This document shows positions 24,403 to 33,222 of a stretch of 64,000 nt of DNA, in pieces. Source of the DNA: Fimbriimonadaceae bacterium (GTDB taxonomy: Bacteria > Armatimonadota > UBA10988); the NCBI GenBank assembly GCA_020850355.1, contig JADZEX010000018.1, positions 1-64,000 of the forward strand. The letters run 5' to 3'. The notes beneath the pieces were generated by a model. The model ran no database searches. It was not told where the DNA came from and worked only from the letters and a program-made list of their open reading frames with translations. The position numbers and the translations under genes were made by a program. Within the stretch, counting starts at the first letter, position 1. Each line of letters begins with the position of its first letter.

Positions 24403-25368
24403 ATGAAGAAGCTATGTGCGGTGTTCGTGGTGATGGCAGCCGGCCTCGGCTGGCTGACCTGGTGGTCCAGCACGCCGGCCGAGTTGGGGCCGGCCGCCGG
24501 CTTCCGGTTCACGCACGAGGCGGCAGTCAGCGCCCTGCCGGCCTGGCCCAGCGCCGGCCCGACGAGCAGCCCGAGTGGCGCCGGCCCGGCGGCTGACAGC
24601 GTGGCGGTGATCCAGTCGACCCAGCCAGAACCTTCAACCTACTTCGTCGCGCAGGCCATCGCCCCGCCGACGTCCTTGGCCAGCGACGCCCAACCGACCG
24701 ACGGCCAGCTCGTCGCCGGCTGGGCCAGCGCCTTGTCTGGCGTCGCGCTGCGCATCCACACCCAGGCCGATCTCGGCGCCGTGCAGCCGGTCAGCCGCCC
24801 CTCGCGTTGGAGCGCCAGCAGCGCCGAGCGCGCGCCGCAGCGCCGCCAGCACGGTGCTCCGGCCGGCGCGGCCCAGCCGCGCCGCGCCCCGGCGGCGCCG
24901 CCGCGCGACGGGACTTTCGCCAGTTTCCGCGTCGCGAAGTCGCTGGTTGACCCGCCGGCGAGCCGCTGGAACGACTGGCGCGATCCGGAGAATCCGGTGG
25001 TCGCCAACGTCCGGCCCGCGCCGAGCGACGTGCAGCCCGTCGTCGAGACTCCGTCCACCAGCGAGGTCGATCCCTACGCGATGGTGCTCCGTGACCGCGT
25101 CAAGCAGGCCATCGAGCCATCCATGGAGACCAGCCTCGAACAGGCCCAGGACCCGGCCTGGGAGGGCGGCACAGGTGGCTTTGAGCCGCTCGAGGTGGCC
25201 GACGCGGACGCCGAGCAGAATGCCAGCGGGGCCGCCGCGCCGCAGCTCTTCCGGCAGCCCGGCGTGACGCGCTCGATCCCGGGGGTGCCCGAGCCGAGTT
25301 CGACGCTGCTGCTGCTGAGCGGCACCCTCGGCCTGTGCGGCTACCGCCGCCGCCGCGCCCGGGCTTAG
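24403..25368 (+). CDS. PEP-CTERM sorted exported protein
   Basis: A 321-residue protein with an N-terminal signal (MKKLCAVFVVMAAGLGW) and a C-terminal PEP-CTERM tripartite tail: VPEPSS, a hydrophobic stretch (LLLLSGTLGLCGY), then RRRRARA. Such tails are recognised by exosortase and occur in organisms that make exopolysaccharide. The middle is low in structure, rich in Ala, Pro, Ser and Gln, with no known domain. Neither an exosortase nor exopolysaccharide genes are in the window. The stop overlaps the convergent MBL gene by four bases. Confidence 0.8.
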   Translation: MKKLCAVFVVMAAGLGWLTWWSSTPAELGPAAGFRFTHEAAVSALPAWPSAGPTSSPSGAGPAADSVAVIQSTQPEPSTYFVAQAIAPPTSLASDAQPTDGQLVAGWASALSGVALRIHTQADLGAVQPVSRPSRWSASSAERAPQRRQHGAPAGAAQPRRAPAAPPRDGTFASFRVAKSLVDPPASRWNDWRDPENPVVANVRPAPSDVQPVVETPSTSEVDPYAMVLRDRVKQAIEPSMETSLEQAQDPAWEGGTGGFEPLEVADADAEQNASGAAAPQLFRQPGVTRSIPGVPEPSSTLLLLSGTLGLCGYRRRRARA

Positions 25369-26297
25369 TCTTCGCCCGGCCGGTCGTCGGGGCCGCTGTC
25401 GGCGGTGATCCGCGGCAACCGCTCCAGCGGCCGGCCGGCCGCGATCACCGGGACCAGCCGCTCGCGCCACAGCAACACCACGTCGCGGCCATAGCCGCAC
25501 TGTCGCGTCGCCTGCCGAATCGCGTTGACGGCTTCGCGGAAGCGGTAACGGCCCGAGATGTGGAACAGCACCAGCCGCCGGACGTCGGCCTCCTTGGCCG
25601 CGCGCACCGCCTCGGCGACGGTGGCGTGAGTCGGCCGGCCGCGATCCGCGGCATCCAGGAAGGTGGCCTCCAAGCAGGCCACTTCGGCGTCGCGCAGCTC
25701 GGCGGGACTCGGGGTCAGGCCGTCGCCGCCGTAGACCAGCAGCGGGTGGTCGAAGCTCTCGGTGACCGCGTCGCGGCCCTCGCGGGCGACCAGCTCGCGG
25801 ATCGCCGCGGCGCTCTCGCCCCGCAACTCGGCCCGCAGCCGGCGACGGGCCTCCACCACGCGGTACCCCAGACTCGGCTGACCGGCGATGTGGCGCGTCG
25901 CGAACGGCACCACGCTGCGCTGGTGTTCCAGCTCCCAACGCTCGCCGGGCAGCAGCGGTCGCCACTCCAGATCGACTCCCGCCGGCTGCACGGTGCGGGC
26001 CAGATGCTCCTGCATCAGCCGCACCAGTACGTCGCCCGCGGGATAGGCGATGGACAGCGGCTGCGCGTTGTCACCCATCCCGTTGTGGCGGATGTTCAGC
26101 AGGCCGGGCAGACCGCCGACGTGGTCCAGGTGGCCGTGCGACAGCAGCACCCAGCGCACGGCGAAGACGCTGTTCTGCAGCCGTAAGGCCACGCCCTCGC
26201 CAGCGTCGCAGAGCAGCCGGAAGGGGCGGTACCAGAGCCAGGTGCTGTAGAGCGCCTGCGAATGACCGGCCAGCAGCTCCAGGTCGAGAGCCGCCAT
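25365..26297 (-). CDS. Metallo-beta-lactamase fold hydrolase, RNase Z-like
   Basis: A 310-residue protein with the zinc-binding motif SHGHLDHVGG (HGHLDH at 54-59) and a later VYGGDGLTPSP, followed by an ATFLDA segment and LFHISGRY. The order resembles RNase Z (tRNA 3'-processing) and arylsulfatase-type members. It may be an RNase Z, but the N-terminal region is divergent, so the substrate is uncertain. It is translated one base after the beta-lactamase-like gene. Confidence 0.7.
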   Translation of the reverse strand: MAALDLELLAGHSQALYSTWLWYRPFRLLCDAGEGVALRLQNSVFAVRWVLLSHGHLDHVGGLPGLLNIRHNGMGDNAQPLSIAYPAGDVLVRLMQEHLARTVQPAGVDLEWRPLLPGERWELEHQRSVVPFATRHIAGQPSLGYRVVEARRRLRAELRGESAAAIRELVAREGRDAVTESFDHPLLVYGGDGLTPSPAELRDAEVACLEATFLDAADRGRPTHATVAEAVRAAKEADVRRLVLFHISGRYRFREAVNAIRQATRQCGYGRDVVLLWRERLVPVIAAGRPLERLPRITADSGPDDRPGED

Positions 26298-26298
26298 G

Positions 26299-27330
26299 TC
26301 AGGCCGCGCCGGCCAGCAGCGCGGCCTGGTGGACCCAGCCGGGACGGAAGTCGTAGAGCCGGCGATTGGCGCGCGTCGGATGCACCCGATTGGTCAGCAG
26401 TGCCAGCACCATCTGCCGCTGCGGCGAGACCCACACCAAGGTGCCCGTGAAGCCGTCGTGGCCGAACGCCGTGGCGTCGCCGGCGTCGTACTGCAGCCGC
26501 TTCCAGCCCAGCCAGAAGCTCTCCGCGGCGATGTCGTCGCGCACCCGGAAGGCCTCGTCGAGGGCCGCCGGCGTGGCCAGACGGCGCTCCAGCACGGCCT
26601 GCGCCAGCCGACCCACACCGGCCACCGTGCCGAACAGCCCGGCATGGCCCGCTACCCCATCGGCCGCCCAGGCGTTCTCGTCGTGGACCTCCCCGCGGAT
26701 CAGCCGGCCGCGGAACTCGCACTGCTCGGTGGCCACACAGCGCTGCGGGTCGGGCGGACGGTAGAGCAACTCGCCGCCGAGCCCCAACGGCGCGGCGATC
26801 CGGCGCTCGAACCAGGTGTCCTGTCGTTCGCCGGTGATCGCTTCGAGCAGGAACCCGAGCGTCAGGAAGCCGATGTCGCTGTAGACCACCGCCGTCCCCG
26901 GCGGCCGCCGCAGCGGTGTTGCCAAGACCCGCGCCCGGACCTGCTCCCGCGTCTGGCAGGTGCGGTAATACTGCACAAACGGCGCGAAGCCCGCGCTGTG
27001 GGTCAGCAGGTGCCGCGCCGTGATGCTGGCCCTGCCGTGCTCGGCCAGCTCCGGCAGCCAGCGCGCCGCCGGCTGGTCCAAGTCGAGGCCGCCGTCACCG
27101 AGCAGCGTCAGCAGGCAGGAGGTGGTGCCCACCGCCTTGCTGACGCTGGCCAGGTCGAACCACTGCTCCGGCCCCAACGGCTCCGGCCGCGGCAGCAGCG
27201 TGGCGTGGCCGTGGCAGGTGTGCAGCAGCACCTCGCCCCGCACCGCCAGCCAGACCGCCGCGCCGGGCGCGCAGCCGGTGTCCAGGTCGCGGCACAGATC
27301 GGTCCACCAGGTCTGCCACCAGGCGCTCAT
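26299..27330 (-). CDS. Serine beta-lactamase-fold hydrolase (class C / esterase type)
   Basis: A 343-residue protein of the beta-lactamase/transpeptidase-like superfamily. The SxxK motif is S62-V-S-K65, the YxN-like motif is Y150-S-D, and the KTG-like triad is HDG in GHDGFTG. With Asp in the second motif and His in the third, it is more like an esterase or D-amino-acid peptidase than a true beta-lactamase. No signal peptide is seen. The ATG at 27330 is chosen because the family core begins soon after; it lies 35 bases downstream of the oxidoreductase gene. Confidence 0.8.
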   Translation of the reverse strand: MSAWWQTWWTDLCRDLDTGCAPGAAVWLAVRGEVLLHTCHGHATLLPRPEPLGPEQWFDLASVSKAVGTTSCLLTLLGDGGLDLDQPAARWLPELAEHGRASITARHLLTHSAGFAPFVQYYRTCQTREQVRARVLATPLRRPPGTAVVYSDIGFLTLGFLLEAITGERQDTWFERRIAAPLGLGGELLYRPPDPQRCVATEQCEFRGRLIRGEVHDENAWAADGVAGHAGLFGTVAGVGRLAQAVLERRLATPAALDEAFRVRDDIAAESFWLGWKRLQYDAGDATAFGHDGFTGTLVWVSPQRQMVLALLTNRVHPTRANRRLYDFRPGWVHQAALLAGAA

Positions 27331-27365
27331 CGGTGTTGCTCTTTCGACAGCGGCGCGGCGGGCCG

Positions 27366-28430
27366 TCAGATCTCGACTTCGCGCCCCGCCTCGGCCGAGC
27401 GGTAGATGCCGTCCAGAATGCGCAGACAGTCCAGCGCTTCTTCGCCCGGCACGGGCACCGGGCCGTCGTCCAGGATGCACTTCAGGAACAGCTCCACCTC
27501 TTTGTGGTGCGACTTGACCTGCGTGTAGCTGGTCGGCACCACCTCCAGAAGCTGCATCGAGCTCTCGGTATAGAGCCGCGGCGGGTGCACGGTGACGCCG
27601 CCCAGGTCGCCCAACAGGGTGCTGTTGTAGAGGTCGCTGGGCAGGTTCGCCGCAAAGCTCGACTCGACCATCACGGTGGCGCCGTTCTCGAACCGCACCA
27701 GCGCCGTGGCGAAGTCCTCAACCGTGAAGCGGGTGTGGTCCCACTGCCCCATCAGCCCCAACACGTCGGGCCGGTGGCCGAACTTGGTGTAGGTCGCCCC
27801 CGAGACCGCCACCGGCTTCGGGTAGCCCATCAGGTAGAGCGTGGTGTCCAGCACATGGACGCCGATATCGATCAGCGGCCCGCCGCCCTGCTTCGCCTTG
27901 TCGATGAAGACACCCCACCCGGGGATCCCGCGGCGGCGCAGCGCCTGGGCGCGGGCCCAGTAGATCTCGCCGACGCGGCCTTCGTCGATCAGCTTCTTGA
28001 CGGCCTGCGTCTCGCCGTCGAAACGGCGGTTGAGGCCGCACATCAGCTTCCGCCCGTTGGCAGCCGCCGCGGCGACCATCGCCTCGCCGTGGGCCACGGT
28101 GTCGGCCAGCGGCTTCTCGACCAGCACGTGCTTCTTGGCCTGGAGCGCCGCGATGGTCGGCTCGTGGTGGTAGAGGTTCGGGGTGCAGACGCTGACGACG
28201 TCGATGTCGTCACGCTCCAATAGCTTGGTGTAGTCGGTGTAGACGTGCTTCACGCCGAACTTCTCGGCGGCGCCGCGGGCGACCTCGCCACTGACGTCGG
28301 CGACGGCCACGAGCTCGCACAGGTCGGGCACCGCGGCGTAACCCGGCAGGTGCGCCGCCTGGGCGATCCCGCCGCTGCCGATCACCCCGACACCCAGCTT
28401 GCTGCTCTTCTTCTTACCCTTCGCCGGCAT
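27366..28430 (-). CDS. Gfo/Idh/MocA family oxidoreductase
   Basis: A 354-residue cytoplasmic NAD(P)-dependent dehydrogenase, with a Lys-rich start and the Rossmann motif GVIGSGGIAQAAH. EKP sits in LVEKPLAD. The C-terminal domain has IDIGVHVLDTTLYLMG, where the catalytic His lies. The ATG at 28430 follows CAGGAGAG. It overlaps the end of the antiporter gene by 17 bases. A sugar or inositol substrate is likely but undetermined. Confidence 0.88.
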   Translation of the reverse strand: MPAKGKKKSSKLGVGVIGSGGIAQAAHLPGYAAVPDLCELVAVADVSGEVARGAAEKFGVKHVYTDYTKLLERDDIDVVSVCTPNLYHHEPTIAALQAKKHVLVEKPLADTVAHGEAMVAAAAANGRKLMCGLNRRFDGETQAVKKLIDEGRVGEIYWARAQALRRRGIPGWGVFIDKAKQGGGPLIDIGVHVLDTTLYLMGYPKPVAVSGATYTKFGHRPDVLGLMGQWDHTRFTVEDFATALVRFENGATVMVESSFAANLPSDLYNSTLLGDLGGVTVHPPRLYTESSMQLLEVVPTSYTQVKSHHKEVELFLKCILDDGPVPVPGEEALDCLRILDGIYRSAEAGREVEI

Positions 28431-29856
28431 CTTGCTCTCCTGCTGCGGCAACTCCCGACCTGCTCCGGCGCGCGTCACCGCGGCGCAGCGTCCAGGCCAG
28501 GATCGGCGGCGTCAGCATCGTCGTGACGATCACCATGATCACCACCGCCGCGTTGGCATTGTCGCCGATCACGCGCTCGCCGCCAAGGGTCAACGAGCGG
28601 CCGATGCTGGCGAAGATCAGCCCGACCTCGCCCCGCGGAATCATGCCGACCCCGACCGACAGCCGGTCGAGGCCGCGCCCCAGGACCGCCAGGCCGCAGG
28701 CCTGTTTGCCAACCACCGCGGCGGCCGTCAGCACCACCGCAAACCCGAGCACCGCCGGGTTGGCGAAAGTCCGCAGGTCCACCGACATGCCCATCTGCAC
28801 GAAGAACAGCGGCACCAGGATCGCCGCCACCGGCTCGACCAGTTCCTCGAGCCGGTGCGGCACGCCCTGCTGCCGGAAATCCTCGAAGTGAACCTCGTCG
28901 AGCAGCAAGCCCGCGGCGAAGGCGCCGACGATCGGTGCCAGGCCAACCACGCCCGCCAGGCCCGCCAGCAAGAAGCAGATGGCGAACGCGGTCACCACCA
29001 GCAACCCGTCACCCAGCAGCCGCGAAGCGATCCGGAAGACGCGCGGCGCCATCCAGCGGCCCAGCAGCACCGCCACCACCAGGAAGCCGACCGCCAGCCC
29101 GCAGATCCGGGCGATGCCCCATGCCGTCAGCGGCTCACCGCCACCCTCGGCGCCGATCATGCCGGCGACCACCGCCAGGATCACCAGGCCCATCACATCG
29201 TCGATCACCGCCGCGCCCAGGACGATCCGCGACTCGTCCTGGTTCAACCGGCCCAGCTCCTGCAACACCCGCGCCGTGATGCCAACCGAGGTGGCGCACA
29301 GCGTGGCGCCGATGAAGACATGGATCAGCGGGTGATGCGGCCCGCCCGGCAGCAACTGCTGCGACACGAAGAAGCCCAGCACGAAGGGACAGACCACCCC
29401 GACGGTGGCCACCAGCAACGACGACGGTCCGACCCGCAGCATTGCACCGATGTCGCTTTCGAGGCCGACCGTAAAGAGCAGCAGCACGACCCCGACCCGG
29501 GCCAGAATGTCGAGCGGCCCACCGTGCGCCAGGACGTCCTGCACCAGACCGCCCCAGGCTGCGAGCAGGCCGCCCTGGGCGACCGCGCTGGCGGGGGTGT
29601 GTCCCCAGAGCAGCAACGCATTGCCGCCGAGCACCCCGCCGATCAGCTCGCCGAGCACCGCCGGCTGGCCGCCCCGCAGGAACAGCGCCCCGCTGAGCTT
29701 GGCGATCACCAAGACCACCGCCAGCTCCAGCAGGACCGGCGCCACGGGGTCGCTGTAGCTGCCCTCGCCACCCGGTTCGGCGCCCCAGGCCACCGCGGCC
29801 GTCAGCAGCACGGTTGCCAGGAGCAGCCCGCGGCTCACACTCTGCGGGATTCGCAC
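28414..29856 (-). CDS. CPA2-type cation/proton antiporter
   Basis: A 480-residue membrane protein with an N-terminal signal-like segment and about 12 further spans. GAAVIDDVMGLVIL carries the acidic pair of the CPA2 ion path. LLLDEVHF and the preceding LAPIVGAFAAG match Kef/NapA-type sodium or potassium/proton antiporters. It has no C-terminal RCK domain. The GTG at 29856 follows AGGAGAGG. It lies 16 bases from the SDR gene. Confidence 0.85.
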   Translation of the reverse strand: MRIPQSVSRGLLLATVLLTAAVAWGAEPGGEGSYSDPVAPVLLELAVVLVIAKLSGALFLRGGQPAVLGELIGGVLGGNALLLWGHTPASAVAQGGLLAAWGGLVQDVLAHGGPLDILARVGVVLLLFTVGLESDIGAMLRVGPSSLLVATVGVVCPFVLGFFVSQQLLPGGPHHPLIHVFIGATLCATSVGITARVLQELGRLNQDESRIVLGAAVIDDVMGLVILAVVAGMIGAEGGGEPLTAWGIARICGLAVGFLVVAVLLGRWMAPRVFRIASRLLGDGLLVVTAFAICFLLAGLAGVVGLAPIVGAFAAGLLLDEVHFEDFRQQGVPHRLEELVEPVAAILVPLFFVQMGMSVDLRTFANPAVLGFAVVLTAAAVVGKQACGLAVLGRGLDRLSVGVGMIPRGEVGLIFASIGRSLTLGGERVIGDNANAAVVIMVIVTTMLTPPILAWTLRRGDARRSRSGVAAAGEQDAGEG

Positions 29857-29872
29857 GACGTCGCCTCTCCTC

Positions 29873-30667
29873 TCACCCTTCCGGCGCTGGCGGAATCTGT
29901 TGCGCCGTCAGCCCGCCGTCGATCACCAACAACTGGCCCGTGACGTACCGTCCGGCCGCGCCGGCCAGGTAGACCGCCGCCTCGCCGACCTCATCGATCT
30001 GGCCGATCCGGCGCAGCGGTGCAGCCTGCTCGTAGTGCGCCCGCGCCGCCGGGCGCTGCGCCAGCCAACTGGTCAGCGGCGTGTCGATCAGCCCCGGCGC
30101 CAGCGCGTTGACGGTGAAGCCGAGCGGCCCCAGATCGATCGCCAGAGCCCGCGTCATCGCCGCGATGGCACCCTTGCTGGCGTCGTAGGCGACGCTGCCG
30201 CCCTCGCTCTGCAGGGCGTTGGCGCTGGCCATCAAGATCACCCGGCCGCCCTGCTCGTCGCGCTGGCGGCAGGCCTGCACGAAGGCCTGGGTGGTCAGGA
30301 ACTGCCCCCGGACATTCAGCGCAAAGGTCTGGTCGAAGCGTGCGGCGGTCATCTCCAGGAAGTCGGTGTCGAAGAAGCTGCCGGCGTTGCAGACCAGGAT
30401 GTCGACCTGCGGGAACCGCGCGAAGGTCGCCGCGACGACGGCCGCGTTGTCCGCCGGCTGGCTCATGTCGCCCGCGACGAACTCCGCTGCCACGTCGTAG
30501 CCACGCAGCTCGGCCAGCAGCGGCGGCACCGGGTCGGGGCGGCGGCCGTTCAGCATCACGTCGCAGCCCGCCCGCGCCAGGGCCCGGGCGAGGCCCCAGC
30601 CGAGGCCGTAGGTGGAGCCGGTGATCAGCGCCGCGCGGCCGCGCAAGTCGAAGGACGGGTGACTCAT
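29873..30667 (-). CDS. Short-chain dehydrogenase/reductase
   Basis: A 264-residue SDR oxidoreductase with nucleotide-binding GSTYGLGWG (17-25), NAG at 94-96, and the catalytic Tyr161-x-x-x-Lys165 with the Ser in LMASAN. The fold is complete. The ATG at 30667 overlaps the amidohydrolase stop (ATGA), so it probably acts on a product of that enzyme. Its substrate is unknown. Confidence 0.88.
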   Translation of the reverse strand: MSHPSFDLRGRAALITGSTYGLGWGLARALARAGCDVMLNGRRPDPVPPLLAELRGYDVAAEFVAGDMSQPADNAAVVAATFARFPQVDILVCNAGSFFDTDFLEMTAARFDQTFALNVRGQFLTTQAFVQACRQRDEQGGRVILMASANALQSEGGSVAYDASKGAIAAMTRALAIDLGPLGFTVNALAPGLIDTPLTSWLAQRPAARAHYEQAAPLRRIGQIDEVGEAAVYLAGAAGRYVTGQLLVIDGGLTAQQIPPAPEG

Positions 30668-31641
30668 GCCGCGCTCCCACCCAGCCAGGCCAGCGGGTTG
30701 TGAACGGTCAGGGCCGCCTGCAAGTCGGTCGGCAGCGCCGCCAGCGCGGCGGCTTCGCGGGCCATGCTGCTGCGCAAGTCGTACCGCTCGACGCGGCCTT
30801 CGCCCGCGGCGGTCTGGGCCACGAAGCTGAAGTAGGGCGCGTCGCTGCCCCACAGCAGCTTCGCCGGATAGCGCTCGGCATAGGCCCGCAGCACGGCGCC
30901 GCAGTCGTGGTAGTCGACCGGCAGCCGGCGCTCCGGCGGGGCGGTGATCGGCGAGTCCTCCGCCGCCAGGTCGCAGTGAATGCAGAACGCCGAGACATCG
31001 GACCAGCAGTTCGGCAGGCTCGCCAGCCGGTCCAGCAGCACGGCATCCAGGCGCAGCGTGTGGGCAACATTGAACCGCAGTTGCGGCCACTGTGCGGCCA
31101 CTTCCAAGATGTCGGCGGCCTGTGACCAGACGTCCGCGGCGTGGATCGAGCTGTGGATCAGCAGCGGCCAGTCGCGGTCGGCGGCCAGCTCCAGGAACCC
31201 GCTGCCGGGTAGCGCCGTGACCGGCGACTGGATGATGGTGCCCTGCATCTTCAGACCGGCGATGGGATACCGCGCAGCCAACGCGGTGATCCCCGCGATC
31301 TGCTCGGCGGCCTGCCGCGCCGGGTCGATCATCGCCAGCACCCGCACCCGCGGGGCGAGGTCGGGGAACAGGTCGTAGACCTCTGCCAGCAGCCGGTGAT
31401 TCTCGAACTCGTAGGGGTACCGCGACCAGGGCACCGCGCACGGCGTGATCCGCCCCACCTGCAGGCCCGCCGGGTCGAGCGCGTAGTGGCTGACCATCGG
31501 AAAGACCACCACCCGGTCGATCCGCGCGGCGTCCAGATCGCGCAGCAGGTCGACCAACTGCTGGGCATAGGGGAAAGCCCCGGTCAACCAGTGCAGGTGC
31601 TCGACGCCGACATGCGTGTGGCAATCCCAGCGGAGGCTCAT
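30664..31641 (-). CDS. Amidohydrolase family 2 protein
   Basis: A 325-residue metal-dependent TIM-barrel hydrolase. DCHTHVG (residues 6-12) supplies the first metal ligands, LIHSSIH a further His, and LWGSDAPY the catalytic Asp. The family includes aromatic acid decarboxylases and lactone hydrolases. It overlaps the MlrC-like gene by four bases at its start, and the SDR gene at its end. Confidence 0.82.
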   Translation of the reverse strand: MSLRWDCHTHVGVEHLHWLTGAFPYAQQLVDLLRDLDAARIDRVVVFPMVSHYALDPAGLQVGRITPCAVPWSRYPYEFENHRLLAEVYDLFPDLAPRVRVLAMIDPARQAAEQIAGITALAARYPIAGLKMQGTIIQSPVTALPGSGFLELAADRDWPLLIHSSIHAADVWSQAADILEVAAQWPQLRFNVAHTLRLDAVLLDRLASLPNCWSDVSAFCIHCDLAAEDSPITAPPERRLPVDYHDCGAVLRAYAERYPAKLLWGSDAPYFSFVAQTAAGEGRVERYDLRSSMAREAAALAALPTDLQAALTVHNPLAWLGGSAA

Positions 31642-33116
31642 GCGGCACCGCCCGGCAGCGGCCAGGTGGCCTGTTCATCCAGCCGCCAGAGCGGCCGGCG
31701 GGCGTGCTGGTAGGTGAACCGCCGGTAGTCGGCCGGGGTGACGCCCGGAGTGTCGACATCGATCATCGCGGTGGCAATCGGCTGGTAGGCTGCGCGGTGC
31801 GCCAGGGCGCCCTTGCAGACCAGGATCCGCTGCCGCGTCGGCTCCAGGCCGACCGCCCGGAGCTGTTCCAGGTTCCAACTCGGCATCCGCCGGCTGGTCA
31901 GCACCAGATGCCCGATGTCGCACGCCAGTACAGCGGTCGTGCCCTGGTCGTCGACCAGCCCGTCACGCATCGGGCCACGGTTCCGGAAGACGCCGTCCGT
32001 GAGCGCCTTGACCCGCCCGGTCAGCGCCACCGGCGCGCCGTGCAAGGTGTCGCGGCGGCCACCGACCGGCAGGTCGAGGCTCCGTCCCACCCCGGCCCGG
32101 ACGCAGGCTTCGACCGCCTGCGGGTCGGCCAGCAGCAGCACCGCCTCGCGGGCGCGCTGGGCGATCAGCTCCTGCAACAGGAAGGTCCCGTCCCCTGGCG
32201 TGCCGCCGCCGACGTTGTCACCGATGTCGGCCAGCACCACCGGCCCGCTCGGCGCGGCGAGGGCCTGCGCGACCGCCTCGGCGGGCGTCGGCAGATCCAA
32301 CCAGAAGCGCGGCCGGCGCTCCCAGGCGGCCGCCGCGATGGCATCGGCCGCTTCCTGCGCCGCCGCCCGCGACCCGTTGGCCACCGCCACCGTCGCCAGC
32401 CCGAGGTGCGGCAGGTCGGCGTAGGCGAACCCGAAGGCCACCGAGGTGCTCAACAGCGCCCGCTCGGCACGCTCCTGGTCGGCCACCGCCAGCACCTCGG
32501 CGGCCGGCCCGCTGGCGGTCAGCATCGTCATGATGTGCGGCATCAGCGGCGGCTTGGCGATCGCGCAGACCGGCCGCACGGCGCCGCTGAGAGTGCGCTC
32601 CATCAGCCGCGCCGCCTCGACCCCACGCGCTCGGAGATCGACGTGCGGGTAGGTCCGGTAGCCGATCAGCGCGTCGGCCAGCGCGGCCATCCGCGGGTGC
32701 AGGTTGGCGTGCAGGTCGAAGGTGGCGATCAGCGGGATGCCCCCGATCACCTCGCGTACGGCCGCCAGAATCTGGGCATCGGCGTCGGGCACGCCCTCGG
32801 CGACCATCGCGCCGTGCAGCGACAGCAACACGCCATCGTAAGGGCCGCGGGCCCGCAGGCCGTCGAGCAGGTCGCCCAGCACGCGCTCGAAGCAGTCCCG
32901 CGTCAGCGGACCGAGCGGCCAGGTCCAGGCCACCGACACCGGCACGGACTCGAAAGAGCCGGTCAGAAACCCGGCCACCTCGCTGTCGGTGTCGGCCATC
33001 ACGGCCGGGATCTCCTCGCCCCGCAAGAGCCGCGTCGTCTGGTAGTCCTCGTACTGCGTCAGCAACGGGTTGAAGGTGTTGCTTTCGTGAAACAGTCCCG
33101 CCAACGCCACGCGCAT
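31638..33116 (-). CDS. M81 family (MlrC-like) metallopeptidase
   Basis: A 492-residue protein of the family of MlrC, the microcystin-linear-peptide hydrolase. It starts with GLFHESNTFNP, has ATFDLHANL with metal-ligand Asp and His, and IGDNVGGGTPGDGTFLL later. Many members act on small non-peptide amides rather than toxins. It is the first gene of its operon, with a strong promoter about 20 bases ahead of the start. Confidence 0.88.
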   Translation of the reverse strand: MRVALAGLFHESNTFNPLLTQYEDYQTTRLLRGEEIPAVMADTDSEVAGFLTGSFESVPVSVAWTWPLGPLTRDCFERVLGDLLDGLRARGPYDGVLLSLHGAMVAEGVPDADAQILAAVREVIGGIPLIATFDLHANLHPRMAALADALIGYRTYPHVDLRARGVEAARLMERTLSGAVRPVCAIAKPPLMPHIMTMLTASGPAAEVLAVADQERAERALLSTSVAFGFAYADLPHLGLATVAVANGSRAAAQEAADAIAAAAWERRPRFWLDLPTPAEAVAQALAAPSGPVVLADIGDNVGGGTPGDGTFLLQELIAQRAREAVLLLADPQAVEACVRAGVGRSLDLPVGGRRDTLHGAPVALTGRVKALTDGVFRNRGPMRDGLVDDQGTTAVLACDIGHLVLTSRRMPSWNLEQLRAVGLEPTRQRILVCKGALAHRAAYQPIATAMIDVDTPGVTPADYRRFTYQHARRPLWRLDEQATWPLPGGAA

Positions 33117-33133
33117 CGCATCGCTCCGCGGCG

Positions 33134-33162
33134 ATTATCAAAGCCGCTTCGAGCCGCGTCAA
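33134..33162 (-). promoter_or_regulatory. Sigma-70-type promoter for the MlrC-like operon
   Basis: On the minus strand TTGACG (33162-33157) and GATAAT (33139-33134) are 17 bases apart. Both hexamers match the consensus at five of six positions. The leader would be about 10 bases. Confidence 0.75.
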
Positions 33163-33222
33163 CCCCGCTCCGGCCAGGGTCGCAGGCGCTGGGGTCAGGA
33201 TGAGTGCCGGGCGGGGTCGACC

